DNA from: Oopsacas minuta
Taxonomy: Eukaryota > Porifera > Hexactinellida > Lyssacinosida > Leucopsacidae
Direction: 5' to 3'
Length of the DNA stretch: 64,000 bases
NCBI GenBank assembly: GCA_024704765.1
Contig: JAKMXF010000099.1
Span: 1 to 64,000, forward strand
The notes under the pieces were generated by a model, which was given only the letters and a program-made list of their open reading frames with translations, did no database searches and was not told where the DNA came from. Numbering within the stretch: the stretch's first letter is position 1; each line of letters starts with the position of its first letter. A program made the position numbers and the translations under genes. This document shows, piece after piece, positions 44,504-55,402 of the stretch.

Positions 44504-45032
44504 CAGTGAAACCGCTTAATTGGGGCTCGGATAATCGGGATATCAGCTTAAACTGGACAATGATTTGGGAACAGAGTTTTACATAGAAAAATCACGGATA
44601 ATTGGGACATCGAATCGGTTAATCGGGATTTTTTAACCCGAATAACCGATTATTTAAAAATTCATAATTGGTTCAACACGATAAAAAATCCCGATTTACC
44701 GATTATGAAATATATATATGCTTAATTGGGATTTCATCCCAATTGACGATTGTATATTTATTCAGAATCATTGTAACATGATTTGTTTTTAAAACTAGGA
44801 ATTTTAATATTCTACGACCATAACAATCCAATACCGATACAATTGCAATTTACAAACTAAGATTTTAACTCTACTCACTCCCTATATATTCAGGATTTAG
44901 TAGTAGTGTGATAAGATATTTTTGGTTATGATCTGAAACCATGAAAACTAGTTTTGGATACTTAAATATATAATCGGTTAATCGGGACAAAACATTGACT
45001 CCCGAGCTGTCCCGATGAAGCGGCTTCCAATG
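44504..45032. repeat. pogo/Tigger-like non-autonomous element, 529 bp
   Basis: Ends CAGTGAAACCGCTTAATTGG and the complement of CCCGATGAAGCGGCTTCCAATG are inverted repeats with TA on both sides (44502-44503, 45033-45034). Internal AATCGGTTAATCGGGA blocks occur several times in both orientations. No transposase frame. Confidence 0.75.
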
Positions 45033-45265
45033 TATACTTACTCTACTAACTTTGAATTATCCTATATGTATTTATCTCTATGTATTCTATCATGAGAATA
45101 TACCCTGGCTCAATAATAGTTTTGGCTACAGCTTAAATCTCCATACAAATAGTAGTTATAGTACTAATCTTCCTTGTTTTAACGAAAATAGCTCTCCCCT
45201 TCAAAGTTATTAACCATGAACATTTTTCTATTTTGATATTATTAATTTTGATTAATATTACATTT

Positions 45266-45438
45266 GCCAACTGTCCCGCTCTTTCTGATTTGTGTTTAGG
45301 CTAATGTCCCTCAAAACTTAGCAAAATCCATTATTTTCCCGATTTTTGTATTCCATTTTAATGTAATTATGCTACGTCCTGTGATGACCCACTATAATAT
45401 CACTTCCTGCTTTTTGCTTCACCAAGGTTGGCATGTAT
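45266..45438. repeat. Dispersed short element, inverted copy 3
   Basis: Reverse-complement relative of 24646-24764 and 55232-55351: GTCCCGCTCTTTC and CTTCACCAAGGTTGGCA match the other copies in reverse. It lies outside the gene 1/gene 3 duplication, so the family is mobile. Confidence 0.5.
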
Positions 45439-45469
45439 AAATACCTGATTTAGTTCTCAAGGATAACTA

Positions 45470-45790
45470 AGTACGATTAAATAGAATTTCGCTTTTTCAA
45501 GTTTTTCATATGTATATTTATTATTGCTTTTATGAGTATAAAGGAAACAAATTAGCAAAATCTCAAATTTACCTAGATACTTGCTCTCAACGGTTACAAA
45601 AGGGGTTGATCTTACAAAATAATTCCTAAACATATATGCCATATATGTATAACTGTTAATTACGTTGTCCTTAATATCTCTTTATTGCAATACTCAAAGG
45701 GGGCATTCAATTTGGAGAATGATGGATACCTCGAGGCGCAATGCGCAGAATTCATTACAAAACGACGAGCCAATGGCTCGTATGTATGTA
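45470..45790. repeat. Dispersed repeat family R1, copy 3
   Basis: Shares TTTATGAGTATAAAGGAAAC, GATACTTGCTCTCAACGG, the TATGCCATATATGTATA region, and the end block CAATGCGCAGAATTCATT ... GCCAATGGCTCGTATG with copies 1 and 2. A further partial relative (GGAGTAATCGAGTATGCCGA) is at 45930-46150. Confidence 0.6.
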
Positions 45791-46183
45791 TATTACAACT
45801 CAATTATTGTAGGATTGTGGGTGTTTGTTTGTCCACTTTGAAATATGATGATAGTGGAAGAAGATCTGAGTATGTAATATAGGAGATAACATACCCTTCT
45901 GTTCACGAGATAGGAAAAGTAAACAATTACATTGGAGTAATCGAGTATGCCGATTCAGATTTTCAATCTTTCGAATTAATTATATGTAAATTTAGTTGTT
46001 GATTTATGAATATAAAGTAAGCAAATAGTTTACATGTGAAATATCCTTAGTCGTTTGCTCTAAAAGCTATATAGAGGTAATCAAGTACGCTGAATCTGAA
46101 GTTCGCATTTTTAGTTTCTCATATGCAAAACGATTTGTTGTTTTTATGAATAAGAAATAAACTAATGTTTGAATTCTTAATAA

Positions 46184-46640
46184 TCATTTCAGTAAAGACT
46201 GGGTAATATCTTTGTAAAATTTAGTATTCCATGCTTTTGCGTTCCTAATATGTCGAAAACTCAAAATATTCTTTGTATAATGGATTATAGGTAGCTTGAT
46301 ATCAAGATTGTCTAAATATGATTGAATTATCATTTCACTCATATCCTGACTAGTGTCATAAGTCACTAGTCTTGTTTCAAAAATCTTAGTAGATGGGAAA
46401 TGTTCTTATCTCCAATCAAACAGCTCGTTGAAGTAATAATGAAGTCTTGTATCAATTTCTGGATGGAGTTTGTTTTGAGTGGAATACTAGTCTGAACAAA
46501 TTTTATTTCTTGATCATTCATGGAATTAAGAAATTCAAGTACTTCTTCCTGTGATTTTATTGTAGCATTAGCTTCAGATATTGACTCTTCGTACTCAGTA
46601 AAAGGAGATGATGGAAACAAGAAATATTCATTCCTTGACA
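46184..46640 (-). pseudogene. Unrecognised protein fragment, two frames
   Basis: On the minus strand a frame reads SISEANATIKSQEEVLEFLN, then FVQTSIPLKTNSIQKLIQDF and ISHLLRFL. A one-base shift near 46370 joins it to ETRLVTYDTSQDMSEMIIQS and NIRNAKAW-type helical sequence up to a stop at 46184. The composition looks protein-like (amphipathic helices), but I do not recognise a family. It may be a decayed exon or a transposon ORF remnant. Confidence 0.35.
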
Positions 46641-46725
46641 ACGGACAAACAAGCAAACAAACAACACTTGAGATGTAATAATATTTGATATATATATATA
46701 TATACAGATTAATTGCGTTTTTGTA

Positions 46726-47012
46726 CAGTACATCCTCGCTAATCCGAACAGCATTGTTCCGATTGCAAAATAATCCGTTCGGATTAGTGATTAGCGATAT
46801 CAAATGCATAGAAACTATACTTAGAATCTGGGAGCCTATTCTTTCGAAAGTTGTACAGACGATGGAATTGCCCAATATGTGTAATAAAGTAATTTTGTAT
46901 TAATTAATCCACAGTAGAATTGGAGAAAATTAGTTAATTGTGAACATTTTTAATCATTTTTCAAAAGGTTGTTAACCTTTTAGGACCTGTTCGGATTAGC
47001 GAGGGTGTATTG
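46726..47012. repeat. pogo-like MITE, 287 bp
   Basis: CAGTACATCCTCGCTAATCC at the left pairs with the complement of GGATTAGCGAGGGTGTATTG at the right. TA precedes the left end; the right flank is imperfect. The interior repeats CGGATTAG. A (TA)n run of about 20 bp lies just upstream (46686-46705). Confidence 0.7.
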
Positions 47013-47044
47013 ATTAATTTAATTATTTATTATTATTATTATTA

Positions 47045-48349
47045 CGAGAGGCACTCGAAAAGTTTTGCCATTTGATATGAAACCATTAATCTGTCGGATA
47101 TTTTTCCGCATCCATCTTTTCAGACATATTTTATTACTCTACTTTGAAACTTTCATTTATTTATCTCTTCTACTTTCATAAATTAGATAATTTTAGTATA
47201 CATGGCTTCTAAAATATCTCAATCTAAATCAGATCTCACAAAACATGATTTTGGAGCAATGATTTTGATCTTATTCAAACTACAGAAGACAAGAGTAGAA
47301 ATCTATGAATCTTTACAGGAACATTTCCCGGATCTAGCTCCTTCTCTAAGTACAGTTGAATGATGGTACAGGGAGTTTATTCACGGAAACTTTGTTCTTG
47401 AAGATGCCCTCGTTCAGGAAGACCGAATCTTTCACATAATGAAGAAAATGTTAACGAAATGCTAGATCTAATTACTAAAGATCCTCATATTACGTACGCT
47501 CAGTTAGAGTATGAAACCGAGTTGTCATCGGGGACAATTAATATCATTTTGTACAAAGAGCTTTGTGTCAGGAAGTTGTGTGCCCGATGGATCCCCCATT
47601 CTTTGAACTTATAGCAAAATATCCCACATAGACTTTTGAAAGATTATGCTCAAAAGGTTTGCTAATGGAAGTTCAAGAGCTGTTTCTGAGATCCTTACAG
47701 GTGATGAGACATGGATATACCATTATGATCCAGAAACAAAGCGAATGTCAAAGGAGTGGGTTGAAGAAGATGCCCAACCTCCAACCAAAGTGCGGAGGGC
47801 TAGATCTGTTGGGAAACAAATGTGGGCGATATTTTCAGATCTAGTGGGTTTGTCGAAGCTGTTGCTCTCGATGATAGAAAGACTGTTACTGCCGACTGGT
47901 ACACTACAGTGTGCCTACCCAAAGTCATCACAGCAATTGAGTCACAGCGGGAGAAGACAGGTATTAGAGGAATTCTTCTTCATCATGATAATGCATCATC
48001 GCATACGGCAATCAGAACTCGTAAGTTTTTGGAAAATTCTGGACTCAGAACATTACCTCACCCGCCCTACAGTCCTGATTTAGCCCCTTGCGACTTCTGG
48101 TTGTTCCCTAGACTCAAAGGTCAATAACGTGGGAGGAGAATTTCGACTAATGAGGAGTTGAGAGGGGCACTTTTCCAAGCGATCGGAGACATACCCAAAG
48201 AAAAGTGGAAAAATGTTTTGATAATTGGTTTACCAGAATGAAAAAATGTATAGATTGTCAGGGAGAGTATTTTGAAAAAAATGTAATAGTCAATTAATTA
48301 TTACTATCTGATATGTCGGTCAACGTCAAAACTTTTCGAGTGCTCTTCG
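47045..48349. mobile_element. mariner element, 1305 bp, at the edge of the gene 3 duplication
   Basis: Imperfect inverted ends CGAGAGGCACTCGAAAAGTT and the complement of AACTTTTCGAGTGCTCTTCG are flanked by TA (47043-47044, 48350-48351). Length and TA target fit mariner. Immediately right of it the sequence becomes homologous to gene 1 from about 17935 on, so the element sits exactly at the left border of the duplicated block. Confidence 0.85.
47201..48240 (+). pseudogene. Dead mariner transposase
   Basis: From ATG 47201 the helix-turn-helix region reads MASKISQSKSDLTKHDFGAM but meets an in-frame TGA near 47360. Later segments show the DD34D catalytic pattern: TGDETW, LHHDNASSH and SPDLAPCDFWLFP. 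Frame changes near 47430 and 47830 separate them. The family is clear from these motifs; SETMAR-type relatives share them. It cannot encode an active enzyme. Confidence 0.88.
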
Positions 48350-50263
48350 TAGTAGGCTAAGTATATATCTATTGATATCAAATGAAAATACGATTTAGAA
48401 TCTCAAGATATTTCTTCCCGTTCCAAAATATAAATAGGTAACTCAAAGGATGTGATCTGATCTATGAAGGATCTTGCTATCGATTATTTGAAGTGAGTAC
48501 TGGGATCAACTGGTTAGATGCTCAATCTAGTTGTGCTGTATGGGGTCGTGACTTGGCTAGTATTACTACAGAAAGAGAGAGAAGAATTACTCATACACTA
48601 TTACCCCTGATACAGTGAGTAATTGCTGGATCGGAATGAATGATAGGAGTGAAGAGGGAACTTATACCTGGATTGATGGTTCAATATATAGTCATACAAA
48701 CTGGACGGTTGTTGAACCATCTGTTAGTGATGAAGATTGTGTTGAAATAATCAGAGCTGGAGAGGGTAGTTGGGGGACTGTAAGCTGTGAAATGATAAGA
48801 AATACATTCATCTGTAGAAGACCATCAAACAGTACTCTAACAACAGGTCAGCTAATGTAATGTATTAATAGTTATTTGGTTAAAAGGTTTAAATGATCCT
48901 CTTTTAGTTGGTATATTCGGAGAACTTACGAATGAAGGATTGGACTTTCAAATATTGAATGGTAACACATTCTTACACGAATCTACCACATTAGTTTGTG
49001 GTGGATTGAGTGATGAAATAATCTGGAGATTTGCTGAAAACGCAGAATTTACAAACAGCGAAGAATTGATAGCAACTCATAGCAACACAGAATCTGGATT
49101 GAGTTGGTTAGCAATTAATATCTCTAAACAAGGATATTATCAGTGTCGATTAACTGCTGCATTCTCTCATACAATTGGTTTGTATGATCTCTCTTTAGCA
49201 ACTGGTAAGAGATTTATCTTTATCATTTCCATATTTAGTTGTACTATAGATAATGGGTATAGTGATAATTTTGCAGAATTTCAGTGCTTCCTACTGTATC
49301 ATTATAATCTCCCATCTAGTTGCTATATCAGGTGCTACATACAGCTAAATAGTAGGAGTAGAGAGACAGGATGTATTACTATTATGTGATCCTATGGATG
49401 GTGGCAGTTTGTCTCTGTTTGTCTGGTTTGTACAGGGTGTAGCTACACTACTGAATCCTATCAATATATACAGTTTGATGGATTATTCTTTAACAACTAA
49501 CTTGAGCATGAGCTGCTCCAGAAATGGAGTTAATATATCCACAAACATTATTTGTATTAATCGTACTCATGTCACTGTATGTGTATTCCTTACTCATCAT
49601 TGCCTACTTGTTTCTAGTTCCACAAATAATCGTTCGATATGGTGACATGATTGTTGAACATATTTCAGGAGTATTCCCCGCCATTAACTATCTAGAAATC
49701 CCTATTGGTGTCAAAGATGTTTCTATAACAAGTAACATTGAGGGGAATGGATACATCCAGATGGAAACTATTCGCTATCTACTCTAATAATTCCAAATAT
49801 TATTACATTACAAAATGTTGGTTTGTATAAATTGCATGCAACTAACTGGGATGGACAAGAAATATGTGCTATACAGATCAATATTGATTTAATTACAGGT
49901 AGGAATTGATTTGTATATTGTATAAAGTGATTATCTCCAAATACGCATTTATCAATTTTAGTTATATCAAACTTTGATAGTCAATTACAAGTTGAGTATT
50001 TAGTGATTTCCCCTGCCTCAAAGATCTACTATTCAAATAATAATAATGGTATTCCCGGAAGTATGATACGTTGGATGACAGATATAGTCAAAGATGCTGA
50101 AGATATAACCTACAGTATTGAGTATCCCAACCCTGTTCTTTTGAGTACAGTATTCTCTAATGTAGGAACAGGTGTCTATGTGTTCAGTTGATACTTGGGA
50201 TGAGTCTTGTTACATTATTAGGGAGCCTACAACTATCTATCAAAGGTAATTTGCAATAAATAA

Positions 50264-52891
50264 CACTACGTAACAAATTTTTATGAAATCTTTGTTTGGC
50301 TTGATATTTTGATTGTTTATGGATAATTTTGAGGCGCTGATTCCGAAAATACAATTAGTTTTTTTCTATCATCGATCGTTAGCTTTCAGGAAGCCTATTT
50401 ATATGAGCAGGTTACACGCTTAGCCAACCCAGCAAAAACGTACGTCACAATCAAAATCTTTTGTGCTATAACAATAAAGATAACAAACATTTTGCACTCC
50501 CTTCACTGTCTCTTGTCTTTTTAAGCTCTGGGAGACACTTAAAGTGTCTGCGAATGCACAGCTTAAACAGCATCAGAATTCCAGGCTGGGGTAGGATTGC
50601 AAAACTTAGAAATTTCGTTCTTGCGTATGGTTTATTTGCTATCCAGTACCTTCACTTGGAAAGTATTTACTTATATTAATACTATAAGCTACCAGCAGCT
50701 AGTATAAGCATAAGTATAACTGCCTTTAGCAGAGAGGCAGAAATAACTTGCTGGTTGTTCTTACGTTAAGTTAGTGTTTTTCAAATTTAGAAATTGCAAT
50801 GGCTAGTAGACAATGCAAGAATTCACCTGACTCATTTTGCTATGTTTGTGGATATTATGTTGGTGACAAACATGTTTCAAATAAAATATCAAAAGAAGCT
50901 AAGTATTGGGAAGCGTATAGACTGTATTTTGGGATGTCCATTGGGGATCAGGAAAAGGCCTGGGCCCCACATGTGATTTGTGGCAGCTGTCGATCTAATC
51001 TTGAAGCTTGGTTGAGGGGTTCCGCTAGAGTTATGCCATTTGCTATTCCAAGAGTTTGGAGAGAGCCACAAAACCATCATGATGATTGTTACTTTTGTAT
51101 GGTAAATATTGCTAAGTACCGCAAGGTTAAGGGAAGAAGAGCACTGACTTATCCAAGTATACCATCATCCATTGCACCTGTTCCTCATAGTCAAACTTTA
51201 CCAGTTCCAAAACCACCAGCAAATGTAAGTTGTTTTATGTTTTATAATATAAGGCTACGCTAGCTTATATGCTGTAAGGGTGACCCACAATCTGCATCTT
51301 GTGTTTTATTCTTGTCATTTTAGTTGGAGTTTAATACTGAATGTGAAGACTCGATATCAAGTGAAACTTCGGATGCTGAGGAGGAGTATCTCCAATCAAC
51401 AAGTGCAGATCGTCATTATCCTTCTAAGAGAGAATTAGATGACTTAATACGAGATCTGCAACTAACAAAATCTGCAGCAGAGCTATTGACGTCAAGATTA
51501 AGCGAGTGGAATTTGCTGCGTGATGATTGCAAAATAACTGCTTACAGGAAGAGGCACTTGGACTATTCTGTTTACTTTGATGTAATACAGGATCTGTGCT
51601 ATTGCAAAGATGTGAATGGTTTGTTTGATGCTGTTGGAATTGAACATGACCCTTCTCAGTGGCGACTTTTTATTGACAGTTCCACCAAAAGTCTTAAAGG
51701 AGTTTTACTTCATAATGGGAACAAATATCCGTCAATTCCACTTGCTTATTCAATACAAATGAAAGAAGACTATGAAAATGTCAAGCAACTACTGCTTAAA
51801 ATAAACTATGCTGAATTTAACTGGCAGCTCTGTGGTGATTTTAAGATGTTGGGGTTTTTGTTGGGACTGCAGGGTGGTTACACCAAATACTCATGTTTTC
51901 TTTGTTTGTGGAACAGCAGAGCTGATGGAGAGCACTACTCGAAGATTCAATGGCCGCCAAGAAAAGAATTAATGCCAGGAAAGTACAATGTCATCAAAGA
52001 GCCACTTGTATGCCGGGAAAAAGTTTTACTACCACCTCTTCATATAAAACTAGGTTTAGTAAAGCAATTTGTTAAAGCTTTGGATTTTGAAGGAGAAGCT
52101 TTTCAAGAAATCCGTGCAATGTTTCCAAAATTATCAGATGCTAAACTAAAGGGAGGAATATTTGTTGGCCCCCAAATAACCACCATGTTAAAGTCAAGAA
52201 CCCTGGAGGGTAAAATGACCGAAACAGAAAGAAAAGCATGGCAGGCATTTCGTGATGTAGTTAATGGCTTTTTAGGAAATAACAAAGATCCTAATTATGA
52301 AGAGATAGTGAATACTCTGATCACAAGCTACCAAAAGATGGGATGTCGCATGTCGTTGAAACTTCATTTTCTATGCTCTCATCTTGACTTCTTTCAAGAA
52401 AATTTGGGGGATTTCAGCGAGGAACATGGCGAGAGATTTCACCAAGATATTCAGCTAATGGAAAGACGGTATCAGGGCCGCTGGGACAGTGCAATGATGG
52501 GCGATTACATGTGGTTTTTGATAAGGGAAGACATTTCTGGTCACAAAAGAAAAGCTCGTTCAACAGTTCATTTTTGAAGTATTTTAACTCTCTAACATGA
52601 GTGCGTTTTGTTTTCTTTAGGACTTGTAATCAGCAATGTACTGTTTGGTAATGATTTTCATGTTCAAATTAACTTATCAACACATCACTACGTGTTTAAA
52701 TCTATTACAAGAGCTGTAGGTAAATTTGCATATAATGAACAACACAACTTGTTCGGAAAAAGCAAAAAGTGTAAATACGTCAAAAAGCATTGATGATATG
52801 GAAAAACTAACACGATTTTTGAATTCAGCGACGCAAAAAGCATAAGGGAACATCAAAAATTGAAGCCAAACAAAAATTGTGTTACGTAGTG
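50264..52891. mobile_element. CACTA-like (CMC) DNA transposon, apparently intact, 2628 bp
   Basis: Inverted ends start CACTACGTAACA on both sides; the subterminal TTTGTTTGGCTT is also shared. A 3-bp duplication TAA flanks it (50261-50263, 52892-52894). The gene 1 intron has the unoccupied site at the same place (near 19870), so the boundaries are confirmed. CACTA-type ends and a 3-bp target duplication are hallmarks of the EnSpm/CACTA group. It carries one two-exon gene with no defects. Confidence 0.82.
50799..52577 (+). CDS. Two-exon ORF of the CACTA-like element, candidate transposase (559 aa)
   Basis: Exon 1 50799-51224 and exon 2 51324-52577 join in phase 0 (AAT|GTAAGT, CATTTTAG|TTG). 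Exon 1 has CYVCGYYV, CGSCRSNL and CYFC, a probable zinc-binding N-terminus. Exon 2 has FIDSS (Asp about residue 260), CGDFK (Asp about 314), SCFLCLW (Cys about 333 and 336) and SEEHGERFHQD (about 507-517). Two aspartates, an inserted CxxC and a late Glu/His block match the layout described for CMC and Transib/RAG-type DDE transposases. This assignment is inferred from layout, terminal repeats and target duplication. Similar proteins are common as uncharacterised entries in insects and cnidarians. The frame is intact, so the element may be recently active. Confidence 0.7.
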
Positions 52892-53279
52892 TAATGATTA
52901 TCAATGTGAAATTCTATTATTTACACAGCTCCAGTTACAAAAAATTTAAATCTCTGACACATTACAGATTGAAACTGATTTATACTCAGGAGATCCACTG
53001 CCCCTTTACTGAGGTCTTAAAGAGTCTACCCAACTACTATTTAATTGCATAGACGATGTATAGTCTTCCGATTAGAATGAAATTGGGTACACATATTCAT
53101 TATGGTTTAGATTCGTATATAAAGAGTATGAAAATCTCTGGATTGTTTGTAGTGCAGCTAGTATGGAAATTGAGTTAATGGCAAATATTATGTGAGACGT
53201 GCATACTTCTAAGAAATTTAGCAGTCTGATTGATATGAAAATTGGAATAAATATACAATTATACATATTGGGTCTGTGA

Positions 53280-53454
53280 CAGGGTATCAATGCCACGCGC
53301 CTACAGGCGCATAAATTTCAGCAAAAATAGATCTAGGCGTTTCAAAATTCGCGGAAGACCCCATACCGTAATGCTAAATGTATACTCTAGGCGCATATAA
53401 ATATGAATGCGAACATTTTAGGCGTATGTTTCAGAAAAGCTGGATGAAACCCTG
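53280..53454. repeat. hAT-like MITE, 175 bp, in the gene 3 intron
   Basis: CAGGGTATCAATGCC and the complement of GGATGAAACCCTG form short inverted ends. The exact 8-bp duplication GTCTGTGA (53272-53279 and 53455-53462) flanks it. Gene 1 has the single uninterrupted site near 22415 (GGATCTGTGATTTG). Internal TAGGCG motifs recur. Confidence 0.85.
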
Positions 53455-53882
53455 GTCTGTGATTTGCCCCTCAGTTATATATTGAATTTTTATAGAATTT
53501 TTCAGACCATTTTTAGTGATAAATCATACTTTCTCGCCTTTCTAAGTACAATTCCAATCGCTCACCGATATTAGGTTTAATATGATGTCAGAACAAATTA
53601 TGTTTACTGTCTATAGAGTTCGATTTAGACATTTTCAGAGTCTCAAGGTTACAATTTCATACAAATGTTGTTCGTGTTGTAACATTACCAACGGGACAGT
53701 CTTCTGCTGCCATGAGGAGTTATCCAGTTGTAGATGCCAATTTTGATATTTCAAATCTACATGATTTATCATATCATTAATTATATTTCCCACTTTATCA
53801 CAAATAATTTGTATCTGGTAGAAATTTTACCAGATATCTGAGCTGCGCTCCAGGTTTCGATATGATATTTTTATTATTCTAG

Positions 53883-54412
53883 ACACTGCTACAATAACAA
53901 TCAGCTACGAAGGATATAACGATTCAATCAGTGATGTAACTAATCCAATGTTTCCATCTCCAAAAGTGATCAGTATACTTCTGGGAACTAAAGATATTAC
54001 ATTCACTTGTAGTCTACCTGAATGTGTATGGATGATTTCACACCAAAAAGATACAATAATTACATCCACATATAGCATCCCCGAATTATCTAGTGCACAT
54101 AGTGGAAATTTCTCCCTGATACGATTACCCGGTTGTGGTGTAGCTTACACAACTGCTCATATATCTATTCGAACATTAACAATTACGACAAATCCTACAA
54201 CAAATCCTACAACACATTTTATAACAACAGTATCAACGCCAGCTCCAACGTTTAGTCTTTTACTAATTGCAATAATTATCTTGCTGTTCATCGTTATCTT
54301 CATTGGCACATGCATTCTAGTATCAATTTTCATCTTCATATGCAAAAAGAGAAGAATACCTGCTCACGCTAAATATAATCAACAAGAGAATGTAGAACTT
54401 CACGGAAAATGA
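53883..54412 (+). CDS. Gene 3 last exon: open Ig-E, transmembrane helix and an alternative tail
   Basis: This 530-bp exon is undisturbed. It carries FTCSLPECVW, a stalk with a duplicated TTNP unit plus a TVSTPAPTF insert missing from gene 1, a helix (about 54250-54340) and the tail KKRRIPAHAKYNQQENVELH. The tail has one tyrosine (YNQQ) and differs in sequence and length from the gene 1 tail. Because upstream exons are dead, expression would need another promoter or splicing partner. Confidence 0.6.
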
Positions 54413-55231
54413 AGTTCTACATTCTCAGACAAGTGACAAGAATTCTCTCAAAATTTATGCAAAGACATAAATATAGGATCTAAAGATTTCATATCTATAA
54501 AAGAACATCATTCCAACAGTATTCTTACAACATGACTACATGCTTTGAATTTGTGCTCTATCTTTCCCTTGTATGTATATTTCGTTTATTAATATATGTG
54601 TAATAGTAATAGTTATTCTTGCTCTTAGGTTGTATCCTGAGAAATTACTGTGTTTATTAATGATAATTGTTGCTTTACTATACTTGGTAATTATTGTGAT
54701 ATTCAAATTAATTATTGTATATTTCCTGTTTATTTCAAATGTTACTCATGTGACAAATTTGTAACCGATATGAGTTTGCACTTGTGTGTATATTCATAGT
54801 TTCATATAACTGTTAACCTAGAAAATGACTAAACACTAAGGACCTGTCATTAACAAATGTTCTATGCACATTGAAGATAGGCTGCCATCAGTTACAGTTG
54901 TGAAGCAAGTCAATGTAGAATATACCTCAAAAGATAGCAACCTGCTAAAACTACTAAATCAATGGAATGTGCTAAGCTATTCATTTCGTAGTAAAGATAG
55001 TAGTTATCCTAGTAAGCTTATTGTTACATTAGTCGTGTATATTTAGGAAGGGAAATTGGACAAAATTCAAATTATATTATCAACATACTCTCAACTCAAA
55101 GTGATCGGGTTGCCGTCTCAGTTCGTGGGATCATCATCATGGATCAACCTGATCACTTAGGTATGAGAGTGTGTTTCTCAGAATTTCACACATTTTACAG
55201 GAGATTTCACAGTTGTTTCAAAGTGACATAT

Positions 55232-55351
55232 CTACTTCCAACCTGAGTGAAGAAATAAATAGGACAATTAAGGTATTAAGCACATTTTAGCGGGATATTA
55301 GCTTTATTGTCCCTCAATAATGTCCGAAAGAGCGGGACAATAGGCAGGTAT
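55232..55351. repeat. Dispersed short element, copy 2
   Basis: Homologue of 24646-24764 at the same position relative to the receptor gene, so inserted before the gene 1/gene 3 duplication. Confidence 0.5.
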
Positions 55352-55402
55352 TTAGTGATCGAGTTGCCATCTGAGTTAAGTTGTACTCAGCGGACAACCT
55401 TA

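Larger units (their letters stand above)
48438..54412 (+). pseudogene. Gene 3: decayed duplicate of the gene 1 3' end
   Basis: Exon remnants: CTLD-B 48438-48846, Ig-A 48908-49204, Ig-B 49320-49562, Ig-C 49618-49898, Ig-D 49962-50245, Ig-E/TM 53883-54412. Compared with gene 1 cassette 7, CTLD-B has a one-base loss near 48447 and a two-base gain near 48580. Ig-B has an in-frame TAA (49346-49348) and a weakened donor (ATC|GTACTC). Ig-C has a one-base loss near 49746, and Ig-D a loss producing TGA at 50189-50191. Ig-A and Ig-E/TM remain open. There is no signal peptide or upstream cassette. The last intron contains a CACTA-like element and a MITE. It is a pseudogene unless single exons are used by other transcripts. 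Confidence 0.9.

Noticed and set aside
47646-48127. SETMAR-like host gene
   Set aside because: No SET domain nearby; TA-flanked terminal repeats and broken frames show a mariner element.
48615-48860. Functional short lectin gene from the open half of gene 3 CTLD-B
   Set aside because: It starts mid-domain at an internal Met after a two-base insertion; the N-terminal half is out of frame.
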